DNA of 64,000 nucleotides. Origin: Baylisascaris procyonis. Taxonomy: Eukaryota; Nematoda; Chromadorea; Rhabditida; Ascarididae. Within the stretch, counting starts at the first letter, position 1; each line of letters begins with the position of its first letter. The position numbers and the translations under genes were made by a program. This document shows, one piece after another, positions 44,490 to 56,600 of the stretch. The DNA lies in assembly GCA_037389465.1 (NCBI GenBank), contig JAZARR010000266.1, forward strand, positions 1,612,001-1,676,000. Reading direction: 5' to 3'. The notes below the pieces were generated by a model. The model did not search any database. It saw nothing but the letters and a program-made list of their open reading frames with translations, and was not told the DNA's origin.

Positions 44490-45418
44490 GTGAGTCGATC
44501 TACCTGTAGAGCGCATGATGAAAAAATATGCCCCAAAAATATGGCAGGCAGTACGGCATATCCCCTTACAACTTTCTCGAATACTACTCCAATACTTACA
44601 AAGCGACAAATCTTCAGCAACTCGATGAAATGAGAAATCAGCACGCTTTGGTTTCATGCAGAACATAAAATAGAATCGGATGAGGCACGACCATATGTCA
44701 GAACTTCGCTGTCAATATATAAAATAACTAAAACATTGCTTCGTTTCTTTCTTTAGAGGTGATCCGCCAATAATGATCCATCTTCTCGACGCTCATGAAG
44801 ATGCATGAAGGTTCAGCTGTGAAATGAAACCACGTATACGCTTCAGCTCCAACTGCTGCGATTACGTTATTGAGTTTTTGAATTTGCGATCATATAGAGC
44901 CGCTTGAAATTATTGCAGTGAGACTGCGATAAAATTCGCCGACGCACCGCGGTCGGGAAGAGAAGGGATATTGAGGATGCAGTCACTCTCGCGCTAACTT
45001 CAACGAAGGTTATATTGATGCTTATGGTATTGTGCGTAAAAATATCTCTCGCTGCGACGATCTACCGCTGCTGTTTTATCCCATAAGGAAGTCCTGTCAA
45101 AAGACCTAACCTAATGTGCAGTCCAACAGTTTCAGTCACTAATTAAGTTTTCGGCCTTTTGTTCTGATCCACTGGCTACTAGAATTGCTCAGCAAAATAT
45201 ATGCTTGTAATTAATGCAATTTGTAACTGTTAAACTCCTAGCCGTGAGTCATCGCAACAACGAGAAAGACTTGTAAGGTAGGTAGTTTGGCTGTTTCTAG
45301 TAATAGTGTTTGAAACACTCCCTATCCAAATCAGCCTTTTTTGCACGACTCCTCATCTTGTCACCTCATTCTGATAGCATATCCCCCAGCAAATAGTTTT
45401 AGTGCATGACATCTGCAG

Positions 45419-45820
45419 GGGAAAAAGAAAAGAGGGAGTGGCCTACGAAGGAAGAGGAGGAAGGGATAGGGGGAAGGGGGTCCAGTGGCTAATATACAAA
45501 GCAGGCGAAACAAATGACCACAGAGAGTGGCCGATACGCGAGAACGCGGGGTTTTGTGGACCTGTTGGCTCCGTTGCCTGTGGCCGCTATGGAGAGGCCG
45601 CAGAACCTCTATTTGGTGCCTTGTTGGCAACCGCGAGAGCTTCCTTTTTGGGCGATTGCTCCGGAATGGCGCTTTTGGGTCCTTTGACCCACGACGAGAG
45701 TTGGACGGATAACTTGTCCGTCCGCTGGTCCCCGGCTGCCCCCGAACCCTTTGATGCCCACTTATATGCATGGAGATCGTCTAGAGATAACGCAGCTTGC
45801 TCATCCGTTGGGAACCTTCG
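45419..45820 (+). CDS. Candidate exon in a GC-rich block (gene D)
   Basis: Acceptor ACATCTGCAG, donor CTTCG|GTAAGA, phase 2 in and 2 out, 133 full codons. It starts with a Gly/Arg/Lys-rich basic stretch (YEGRGGRDRGKG) and continues with a Gly/Ala-rich part (CGPVGSVACGRYGEAAEPLF). Joining to 44489 completes a Leu codon. Two minus-strand frames are also open through the block, one of 97 and one of 136 codons, so the strand is not settled. High GC alone lengthens chance ORFs. Confidence 0.3.
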
Positions 45821-46394
45821 GTAAGATGCAAGCCTTCGATAAGAAGGGAGAGTGTTGGCGGTCAGAGGAAACGGCATCATGGGCTACATGGACATCACGT
45901 GCAGCAGGGAGTGCATGGCTGACTCACCTGCTGCCCAATTTCCACAACATAGCCGTTTCGTTTCTTCACGGTTTTTTCCCTCTTCTTTTATTCACTTCGC
46001 GACGTTCGTGACATCCATTTCGACGGCCGTGTTACTATTGCCGTCTACAGAGATGCAATTGATTAGATGTTTTTCTGTAGTTTAAGTTGAATTTTTGATA
46101 AGCCTAAAACTGCTTGCTTTCGCTTCTATCTAAAGCAGAATTGCACAGATCTCGGAATGTCCATTTTAATAAACAGTGCCCATTTCATTCCTTTCTCAAA
46201 GTTATAGAGTGAACCAATGTGCAGTGGTCTGTAAAATATTGCAGACCTTCCACTACTCAAAACAATAGGAAACTTTTGCTTCGATTTCCTTTCTCATAAA
46301 AGTTTGAGGTCAATGGACTGAGGAAGCGGCGCTTTCGTGATCTTTGACCGCAAATAAATTATGAATCTAAAAGATGAAATAATGATGAGGGGAA

Positions 46395-46445
46395 TTTGAT
46401 GAGTCTCATTAACACATTAACACATTTGATGAGTCTCATTAACAC
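46395..46445. repeat. 30 bp tandem duplication
   Basis: tttgatgagtctcattaaca occurs at 46395 and 46425. Confidence 0.85.
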
Positions 46446-47934
46446 GGCGGCTGCCAATCAATTCGAAACCACCGCAGCTGTTCTCTGCGTTGCCGTCTAT
46501 TCAAATGAGCTCTCAGTCCCACACAATAAGCAACTTGCTATGACACAAGGCAACGCCATCTCTCTTGCTAATAGAGAACGCTCACCTACCTTTACGAATT
46601 AGTTAGTACTTCCTGAGGCGGACTTATGAAAGCAAATATACGCAGGAGCCTGCCACTGTTCATGCCAAGAAAATATATAGTACATTTTGCACATCAGCCT
46701 TTTGCTACCTTCATAATCGGTGGCGACAATGCTAGAATGCCGTCGATGGTGATGCTGTTCCTTTTCAGACTACTGCTTATTGAAGGACACTCGGGGAATG
46801 CAATCAATTATTATATGTGCTTCCTAATTTCCTTTTCCTCTTGAAAGAGCACCATTCATTCAATACTGAAGGCTTCACAATTTGTTATTACTACTTCTAG
46901 TATGAAGTGCAGTCAGTAAGGCGATACGCTGTCACTTATGGAATGGTGCAGTTTTTCATGATACATGCCAAATATAACTGAAAATGAAATTGCAAAGCAA
47001 TAAACAAATTTATGACCACGTTTGGTGAATAGAATAATTTAGAAGCTATTGCAATTGTTTTGTTTTGTCGGCTGTTTTTCCATTTTTTACTTTGCTCTGT
47101 CTTATGGGTGTGCAATATGTTTCCATCATAATGCTTATTGCATATCCCGGTTAATTCGAATGTTGCACACAATAATCGATAACCTTTTGCTGAGATTATA
47201 CAAAGTCCATTAAAAACAGAAAACAATTTTAGTATATTAAAACATGCTTTCACTTGAATTTCGATGATGCGATCACGCGAATGAATTTCGGAGTGTGCAA
47301 ATATGAATAAATTTGGTTTTAACCAATGTTTTTATCAGTTACGTTCTGAGGAATGATTTCGATGGTGTTTTCGGCTGATGAGGCGAATTTATCAGAAGTT
47401 GGATCGTAAATTGTGTGACCTTTCACTAAGGTCTGAACAACGTGCGTGCATGTGATCAGTTTGGCGGTGCATTAATGGAATAAACTGAATAATGCGAAGT
47501 TTGGAGCAGCATGAGAGTTACATTTTAAATATAATATTAGGATAATATTTTCTATGTTGCATGTGTTTGTTTCATATGGGCGCATTATCCATGAGATCCA
47601 AGCAGGAGTTGTATCAGTCGGATCGTTTAGAATAGAAGTGCAGTCCAATTAGAGCTTTATGACGGAGCTTTTGAAAAGGCGGTCACTTGACTTAGGAAGC
47701 TTGGCAACTATATATTTTATTTAGAAGATGCCTTGAAGAAGCCGTTTGTATGCGAAGCAAGCATTCGCTCTTTTTAGCTGTCGAGAGACGCCACAGCTGC
47801 TGAACGAATTGATGCACAAAGGTTTGAACAAAAACGTTAATGCATGCGTGTAGAAGAAAAAAATCATGAAAAAATTTGGGGAAAACTGTTTTTTCAACAA
47901 CTTGAACGAAATATGAGCCCCAAGAGTCAGGTTA

Positions 47935-47938
<4 letters not shown>

Positions 47939-48016
<78 letters not shown>
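47939..48016. repeat. (TA)n microsatellite, 78 bp, uninterrupted
   Basis: Pure alternating AT/TA in intergenic sequence. Confidence 0.97.
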
Positions 48017-48019
<3 letters not shown>

Positions 48020-50324
48020 GATACTGTTTTCTTTGATAAATTGATTTCTTCACGGCGATGCGGCATGCTAGCAGCGTTATGAGGCAGAGTCGGGAATGTT
48101 CTCATTTTCATCATTGCCCCAACTGCTGTTTTCTCCGAAATGAAATCTTAATACCTGTACTCTTTCAGTGCAGTTATTGAAATGTATTTCTTTCAGTGAA
48201 TTACATGTCCTGTTTAACAGTCTTGGTAACAGCATTAGATGTATGATAAGCTTATGAACAAAAGAGGGAAGTGTATGAGTATATCATGAGTGAACGTAGC
48301 GTGGGCAGATCAACGCTTCGAAATGAAGGCAAAGGTTTTCTCGTTTGCGAATTTCTAGCTAACAAGAGATTCAGAATCCCTTTCTGACTTGAACTGTGAT
48401 GCTGGGCTTCCATGCCCTATAATATGATCGCAAGGTGGCTGAAAGGCCATTATTGACTTATCCGCCCAACATAGAGTTTTTATGCGCAGCTAGCATGTGA
48501 ATATCTTGCGCCCTTGCGTTCGATGCGCACATTTTTCCGTCCTCTTTGCTGATAACTCTTGCAATTTCGGTAATGAACCTCACAACTTGTTATACCGTTA
48601 TTCAGATACTTATTTCCCGATATGTTATTTAAAGGAAGGACAGAGGAGGATTCGTTTTTGCAGAATTCCAGTGATCTCCGCATATAAGACCCGGAAGGTG
48701 AAGGGAGATTTTGAGAAGAGCTGGATATCTCTCTATTTTATGATCAGTGCGGCCGCATCTTTCGAAACTTCGGTAGGATGATTGATGCCCTCGCAAGATT
48801 CTCTATTTCGACGAATCGCTTATATCCATATTATGAACGGTTTTAAACAAATGCTACTCAAAGCGGAAATATTCCAAAATGCGCCTACGCTTCCTACTTC
48901 TGCCTTTCTCCAGTCTCTGTGAGAATGCACTAAGTAGTCATGCATAATACAGTTAATACTGAAAAGTAGGATGATTCAATTCGCGTATTTTTATGTGTAT
49001 GTTCTTATCTGATCAGCTCAGATTAGACATTGTGATTAATAAAAAATTTCTTCGTTCACACTTACTAGATGTTTATTGTATAACGCATGTCACAAAGTAA
49101 AGCTATAGTTACGACAGCACATTTGCTCGTAAGTTTAATACACAAGCGCCTTTGATTCGATATCAATTTCATAGACAAAGATCAACTAATCAGTGAATAT
49201 GAGCTTGTTTTACATCACATGCTAGTTCATCTTATCAAGCTTTTACATGCATTTTTTGAACTGTCAGCACGAATTTCTCATAAAGCGAACAACTCCAAAA
49301 CGAATTTCAGGGTTAAAATTTTTTTCAAATCGAAACCCCTGCGAACAGATTTAAGACCATTGCGCTTCTGAACCATTTTATAGCCTTCGATGAGCTGCCA
49401 ATATGACTGCACCATCTCGCCACGAAATAGCAAACGTCTGTGAACACTCATTCGCGGGGAAAAGCGATTAATTCTTTTATTCACTGCAATACGATTTCTA
49501 TCAGCTGCATCGAGTTTGAGGAGATGAATGCCACAAGTGCAGAAAATGAATGTTTTAGTAGTTTGAAATTGCATTCTCTCCATCTTTGTTTCCGCTTGAA
49601 TAGAAAAACCGATGACATCATATGCATTAGCGTTAGTGCATACTGCGAGGAGTGCCTTATGCAGCGTTCAATGGGCATTCTATATGACTATACAAGATCT
49701 CTTGATAGTGTTGAAACGATAAGTATGCTGACTTGTGGCCATTTGTATTAGGGGTGGTTGAGAGAGTAGGAGGAGAATCTATAGGAAGGCACTGTAGTTT
49801 TAAGACGCGTCCGGGTGAGAAATGAATAGAGTCAAGGTGCGGCAATTTTTGGGATAGATGCAATGAAGTTATTGCATATCATTGCAAAACCTCCTAGGAT
49901 CGCTTCAGGAATCATTCGGCGTTACTGTTGGATCATCTTATTAATGGCATAAAATGGCTACTAAAGTGCAGCATGCAAATTTCCCATGCGGAGCCCTTGT
50001 GAGTCTCTTTGAGAGGGAGTTGAGGATACACAACGCTCATAGCAATTCAGCTAATAAATCGTTCCCATTCAAAAAATGCTTTCAGTAATCATTAGCAGCA
50101 TTTCTTCATTTAATCATAATAGAGGAGCATGAATGTACTCCACTGCTCCAAGCATTTGTTTACTAATAGTTGTCTGATGCTTATCTCACACAATCTTTTC
50201 TCCGCTCAATATCCTTCTTTGTGAAAACTATTTTCTTGTGCAGCAACGAGTAATGATGAACGGATGCGTTTTTTTTTCTTTCAAGTACACCTTTGCAGAT
50301 TCCCAATCTGTGTTTGCAAAGTCC

Positions 50325-50485
50325 ATCAAGTACCTGTGCATGTGCATGTGCGTCTATCTGGCACGTCAACGTGTGCTTGTGTCCATACTTATATATGTGC
50401 GTGCGATTCTGCATGTGTGCACATGTGCGTATGTTTGTGTGTACACGTGAGTGTACGTGCATCTGTGTGCTTGTGCGCAGCGTTT
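50325..50485. repeat. Imperfect TG-rich tract
   Basis: Repeated tgtg, tgcatgtg and gtgcgt motifs. The Cys/Val/Met-rich frames on the plus strand and His/Thr-rich frames on the minus strand come from the repeat. Confidence 0.85.
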
Positions 50486-50591
50486 GGTGTCCACTTCTTC
50501 CTCATATTAATGTCGTAGAAAAACAAGAATAGTCCATATATATCGTTTTTCGTGGGGTGTTTCTTACACTCGACGCTAAAAACTATGCACA

Positions 50592-50620
50592 CCTCCCCCC
50601 CCCCCCACCCTCCCCCGCTC
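50592..50620. repeat. C-rich tract, G-quadruplex-prone on the minus strand
   Basis: A C run of 13 or more, then accctccccc. Confidence 0.85.
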
Positions 50621-51049
50621 ACTAAAAATATTCAATTTGCAGTTTGCTAGAACATCGCCGAACGTTCCTCCAACATTCTTTTAGAAGCACCGTTCAAATT
50701 GGCTGATCCTTTAGAATGACGTGTTCGCGGAGTCGAATCACTTATCACTTCGCAGGAATTGCACGTTAGAGAACATCATTCGAAATTTTCTGCTCGGACT
50801 TGTCCCATTATGAGATTTTACGGGACCCTCGTATTCTACTCCAATGAATTCTTCTGTTCCTCCCTTCGCTAAGTGATTTCTACTTTTTCATCATTTTAGA
50901 ATTCACATTGTACGCTACATTCGGGATGGTGATTATTTGAAGTTAAAAATACAATTTTTTACATCATCCGTTCCTTTGTGCATGCTTTGCAGTTTGATAT
51001 TTTCCATCGTGAAGAAAGATTTCACTGTTGCCACTACCACATGTATACA

Positions 51050-51051
51050 CG

Positions 51052-51082
<31 letters not shown>

Positions 51083-51119
51083 TTATTTATTTATTTAAAT
51101 TTATATATATTTATATATA
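51050..51119. repeat. Compound (TA)n-(TTTA)n microsatellite
   Basis: A TA run passes into about five ttta/attt units and back to ta-rich sequence. Confidence 0.95.
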
Positions 51120-52979
51120 GCGGCGCATGACCTTGAAAACTTTTGGAAAGGAAATTTGCTGAAGAGCACAGAATTGACTGGAAATGAGCTAGGAATGATT
51201 ATTGTTTTGCTGAGGTAAAGTATCGCTCGATCTTTCATCTGATGTCAGTATATTAAAATATTAAAGTGGAAAAAAACTAACAATGGGAAGGACCAAAGCT
51301 TCACGCCGGCCAAAGAGTCATCACAACGTGTTCACTTATAGAAAGCAAAATGGCTTTCGGGCGTCGTGCAGTCTGCTAGCAAACTCTCTTTCATTGCGCC
51401 TTTCACGTTATCGAATTCTTCTGTTGCTCACATTTTCAGTAAATTCAATGCCGTTTATCCGTTTAAACTTTCTTATCTGCAGCAGGAGTATGGCATCGTT
51501 GTGAGGTTTTGCACCTTCCTTTACATCGAGAAAGAGCGATCACGCGTTCGTTTTTATGCTGCTTTCGAAATTTCCATTTGCGAAGCGCATCATGCATTGT
51601 GCGGACGCGTATGTATATGCTTGTCTATTTGTCTGTCGTGCATTTTATACTGGTAAAAATAACTTGATAGGTACGGCTTGATGGGTATTACATGATGCAA
51701 TCGAAAAATAGCAACCTTTTGTAAAAGTTTTGCACGAGCAATCCGATTTATAAGAATACTGCAGCAACGTTTTGCATGCATTTTTGTATGGTAGCTGCTC
51801 ATGACATTGATTCGTAGTTTAAATGTGATGCAGAAGAATGCCTATCAAGTTACAGGCTGATCTGACAGCTACCCTCGCTCATCTTTAGTTCAAACGAAGT
51901 TGCTACCGATGAAACCTCGTTCTTCTTACACATCCGGTTTAAGCGAAAGGAATACTTTGCTTTCCATTCAAGAACGCACTTTCATAATGCTTTGCTTTCC
52001 ATTCTCTCAAAGATGTAGTGAAGAACCGTCTTTCTGAAGTGAGCTTCCTTACTTTGTTTTAGCGTCGAAAGCGTCAGCTTCCCAGACGATTGCTCCTGTT
52101 TCTGCTGCGAATGTGCCTTTGCCAAGCGTATTTTGGTCAGGTATATTTGCGTGTGTGCGCGCATTTGTTTGTTTGTTTGTTCGGCAAGCTTTAGTGATTT
52201 GAAATTATATGTGTTCAACAATAATTATGTGTTGGCAAACAGAATCGGGTTAGGGAAGGCAACCTTTTGTAGAAAATGTTAGTGATCAGTCGTGTCAACT
52301 GAAAACTGCATCATTGCGTTTGTTTCATTGTTTATTGGCATTTTATTTCTAGTTATTCAGTGAATAGAACAATTCATTACGTGCTGACTGTCGAGAAGAA
52401 GCGAATGCTAAACATACCGAAGATGTCGTTGTCGGCTAACGATCCGCAAGACAATCGCCGATAAGATCCAAAAATTTCCCTTTCTCAAATCGTTTTGACT
52501 CAGAACTGTTTATTTCTCAGATTCATGAGTTCTTTAAAACAAATGTAAATTATCTATCAAAGAATTTGTCTAATTAAACTATAATAAAGCACTACTCTAT
52601 GTCAATAAATTCATTCGCTCATTCATCTGTTCAACAGTGTGCCCTCAGCCTCACCGACTCCCTTGAAGCACCATTCCATTTGCTTTTGAGCTGAACCCGT
52701 AACTGACTCCTTCTATTTTATTCGTGATAAATCTCTTTAATCATAGGTGGCGCAAGCTGAAGGTTTAATTTCCGAATGACGACAATCAGAAATATTTATA
52801 ACAATCTCAACTGATTTTACACCATTAATTTTGTATTATTTGGCTGCGATCTTTTGCCGTTGTTGTCCTCATGACTTCCGAAGTTAGGAACTTCGCTGTG
52901 CCTACTGAGAAACCTTTGTAGCGCGAGGCCACCGACATCTGATGTTAACATTGAATGATGAAATTATCGACCAGTTCGG

Positions 52980-53440
52980 GAACGAGGATGGAGGGATGAG
53001 AAGGAGGGCAAGAGGATAGCAGAAGGAGAGTAGAGGGAAGAGAGGAATGGTTTTTGCTGTTCATTCCATCCTCAGTTCAGGTTCTTTTAGATCTCTTTCC
53101 TGGCACATAACCCATTGCATTATACGTGCACCTCCTTGGTCATTCTAGAAGACCAATTGGTCATGTTCACGGTTGTATAGCTTTGTTTACTTCTTGGTTT
53201 TCATAATTTATTTGCCTGTTCTGAGCGTGTTGCGGCCGGATCCTCCCGAGGCGGTCTTTGCTATCCTTTGCAGCAACCAGACGTTCTGTTCACCTTAATA
53301 TCCTTGTTGTCCCCCTGAATGCCTTTGCGATGACACAGCATAGATAATAGTCTTTTGAAACTGCGGTCACATCGTCTTCATGTTCTCGATTTTTATCTCT
53401 TGCTCGCCCTCCTCCTTCCTCCCTCAGTCCCCCTGCTTTC
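52980..53440. repeat. Polypurine tract and distant polypyrimidine partner
   Basis: A G/A-only stretch at about 52985-53045 (ggatggagggatgagaagga) is partly complementary to the C/T stretch at about 53392-53440 (gccctcctccttcctccctc). The sequence between is T-rich and has no gene I can support. The similarity is low-complexity. Confidence 0.5.
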
Positions 53441-53625
53441 TTTATGTCCCTTTCATTTTTATTATTCCCGACTCTAGACTCTTTGCAGCCTTGAGTGCAA
53501 GCTTTTTCCCTGATTTAGAGGGTTAAGGAATTGTTTTTTGATCTCTTTTGGCTTTCTGTTGAGGACCTCAGAGTCTTTTGATTGCCTTTTTCTGCCATTT
53601 TTTCTACCTTTTTGCCGCAATTATT

Positions 53626-53652
53626 ACTTCAGTACTGTGCACTGAAGTAGCT
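53626..53652. other. Small hairpin
   Basis: tacttcagt and actgaagta form a 9 bp stem around a 7-base loop. Too short for a microRNA precursor by itself. Confidence 0.5.
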
Positions 53653-56600
53653 ATTGCCCCCACGTTTATGAAATTTCATACTTGTATTATTGTCCCAAGC
53701 AAATGTTCTGATGCCCTTATACAAGTGTAACAGTGCAACATTCAGAAAGAAACTGCAAACGACATTTCTAATATTCGCATTTCATGCAAATTCGGTTCGA
53801 AATGTTCAAGCGAGACTTCAGTTTTTGTGGAGAGCAAAGAATATGAGTGCTCTTGACTATGTGAATTGATGTATGTGAGTGCCATTCTTCCGTCAGATCT
53901 GTGGAAATGAACCACGAAAGTTGCAGCCATAATTTCGTTTGTTTTGTTGAGGCCCATTATTAATTTCCAAATTTCTTTCAAGTCTTTTTTGCTCGATGAC
54001 CGAAAGCGAGATGCCGAGAAACAGTTGTCACTCCATAATTTATTTGATGGATCAAATGCATTAGATCAAGAAAGTTACCTGATCACTTCAATTGAATTTG
54101 CTGAGATCAAATGATCTCTAGCCCGACATTCGGAGATAATCCCTGTTGTGCACACCCGCTGATTTCGGCTAAAGATTGGAACCGAAGGATGGAGCGCGCA
54201 AAACTACAATTAACGAACAAGCTTCACTATGGATTCCAACGGAATTAGTACTTTATAAAGGATTGTGTGCAATGGCCATCCAATCCCGCTTGAGGGAATT
54301 ATGTTTTCTGAATTGGAAGATGTTCACGTCGATTGACGGCATCAACTCTGAAGGATATCGGCGGATTTGAAAAAAAAATTTTTTCTATGTATAATAAAGC
54401 GTAAATAAAATACCGCTAAAATTTTCTGAGAACCCTGCGATTAATTAAACTAAACTAATCTGCCTTAGATGTTAGGAAGCAAATGGTATCTGGAACTTAC
54501 GAAATTAATGTCTCTATGTAAGCAGAAGGAAAAATTTTTAAGATTCGGGGCAATTTCTTTAGATTCTAGTTGCGGCAATCATCATGGGCAATCAAAGAGT
54601 TCTTTGCTTATTGAAGAGGGCCATGTTGTCCAAGTATGATTCTAGTGCACCAACTGATACGAGGCAAACGCTACCCATTGGTATATGCAATGGCGGATAT
54701 CCATTATTGTACTTTCGCATGCTACTTTGCAAGTCTGCTTTGCGAATTTACTGTGCAAAAAATGAATTTTCGAGTATTCATGCACACAAACATCTAAGCT
54801 TATCTGACTACCTATGGGACAATCCCAATTCATGAAACGCAAAAGTTTGTTATGCGAAATTTGATGAATATAAAGGAATCTTAGACGAAATGATTCGAAA
54901 GGGTCGATGATTGGAAGACATAGTGAACATATCATAGTAAACATTCTTGAGAAAAATAATGCTCATTTCATTGTTCTCGAGATATTCTCAAGCAAGTACT
55001 TCATTGCCATAGTTTACTCTGAAGACAGCATTACATACCTCGGCGTGCAATCTCGTTTTCGACATTCCCCGTACCTGTATTAAGTATATTTAAAAGTAAG
55101 AAAAAGCTTTTGTATATATTTTGCACCGCTCGGGTGTGTATTAAAATTCAGACTGCATGCTATGCATACGCAATATTTGTTGGTTTTTATGAAACTCGTT
55201 TGTTTGATGGGCGGAAATTGAAGGGCGTTTATCTTGACAGCCCTGCTGGCACGTTCATCCACTTCTTTCGTGTTTGGGCAATCGGTTGTTCCGGATGTGC
55301 CGGGGCCCATTTACTGTGTATTAACTTCTCGTTGTGCGCATTTGCGTAGCTTTCATATGCGCATGGTCACATCACGCTGCATAGTTCTGGACGGTAAGAA
55401 GTGATTTTACGGAGCTAGTGAGTTGAGCTGGACGAGAATTTATTCATGCTATTGTTGGTCCTTTGAAATAGATGCAATCAATGCAATGTTTTTTTTCGCT
55501 GGTTCTTTAGCGAGTTATGTCATCCATAGAACAATGCATTCACTCCTGTCATTCATTCCATATTTCAGCTAACTGCAAGCTTTTAATAGACATTCATGTA
55601 CTGAGGCCACAAATTTGTTTGAGGATCGATGAACCTAAAGGAAAAGACCGGCAATGCAATTTATATGCATAACGTGGATGGCGAATGAATATCTTTGCGT
55701 TTCTTCGTGACCTATATTGCGCCTTATAAGTGATGATTTGTTATATTGAATGCTGCTGCTATAACTTAGTACCATCAATCGTTTTGTGAATACTTTGGTC
55801 AATCTACTGGCCAAGTGACTTGTTGTTGTTGCTTTTAGAGACATTCACACCGATCATTTGTACACATTCGCATTTCTATCCACAAGCATTCCCTTCCAAG
55901 AGTATACGAAACCAAACGTCAGATAGCGCACATATTTCTCAACGAGGATACCGCTAACCGCTCCGGCGAGACATCCGCTAATGCTTCAAATTTGACGCAT
56001 CAAACAGCATGAGTCCAGTGAGTTCTTCCACTTAGCATTCATTGCTGTGCTCTTTTCCTTAATTTTCTGGAAGTCTTTGTCACTTTATCGACTTTTGATT
56101 ATGTCGCCAATCAATGGAAATATTTATCGTAATACCTCGAACAAGGCTTTATTCCTGAAATAGAACGCTCCATTCGAAATCTGTTGAGAGAGACCCCTCT
56201 CCTCGAATGGCACCTAACCATCCAGCAGAGCATCCTTCCACACTCAAAAGAGCTCTATCGTCACCTCATGAAAAATGGAGCCATTGGGAGCTTCATCAGA
56301 GGATAATTGTCTGATAAGCTCATCCTAATCTCAGAATGTGCTTAATGAGCTTGTTAGATCTCAATATCTCATTGCGTCATTGCGAATTTTTTCAGCGCTC
56401 TTCATGTGCACATCGTGCCTTTTTTGCATAATTATATTGCATTAGGTGTTGAAGCGGGATGTTAGCTTAGAATGGTAATCACCATTCGCTCAGAGATTAT
56501 CAATGCACATTTTCTTTCCTTTCGCATTGTGTTTTCTTCATAAAACCAACCGAAAATATTATTAAGCGTTCTTCATTTTACTCGTTCTGTAAATGACCAT

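Noticed and set aside
50181..50532. Cys/Val-rich and His/Thr-rich ORFs
   Set aside because: Translation of an imperfect TG-rich tract.
51982..52221. Gln/Lys/Ser-rich minus-strand frame with a GTAAGG donor
   Set aside because: Could be a downstream exon of gene B, but the acceptor is poor and nothing but phase supports it.
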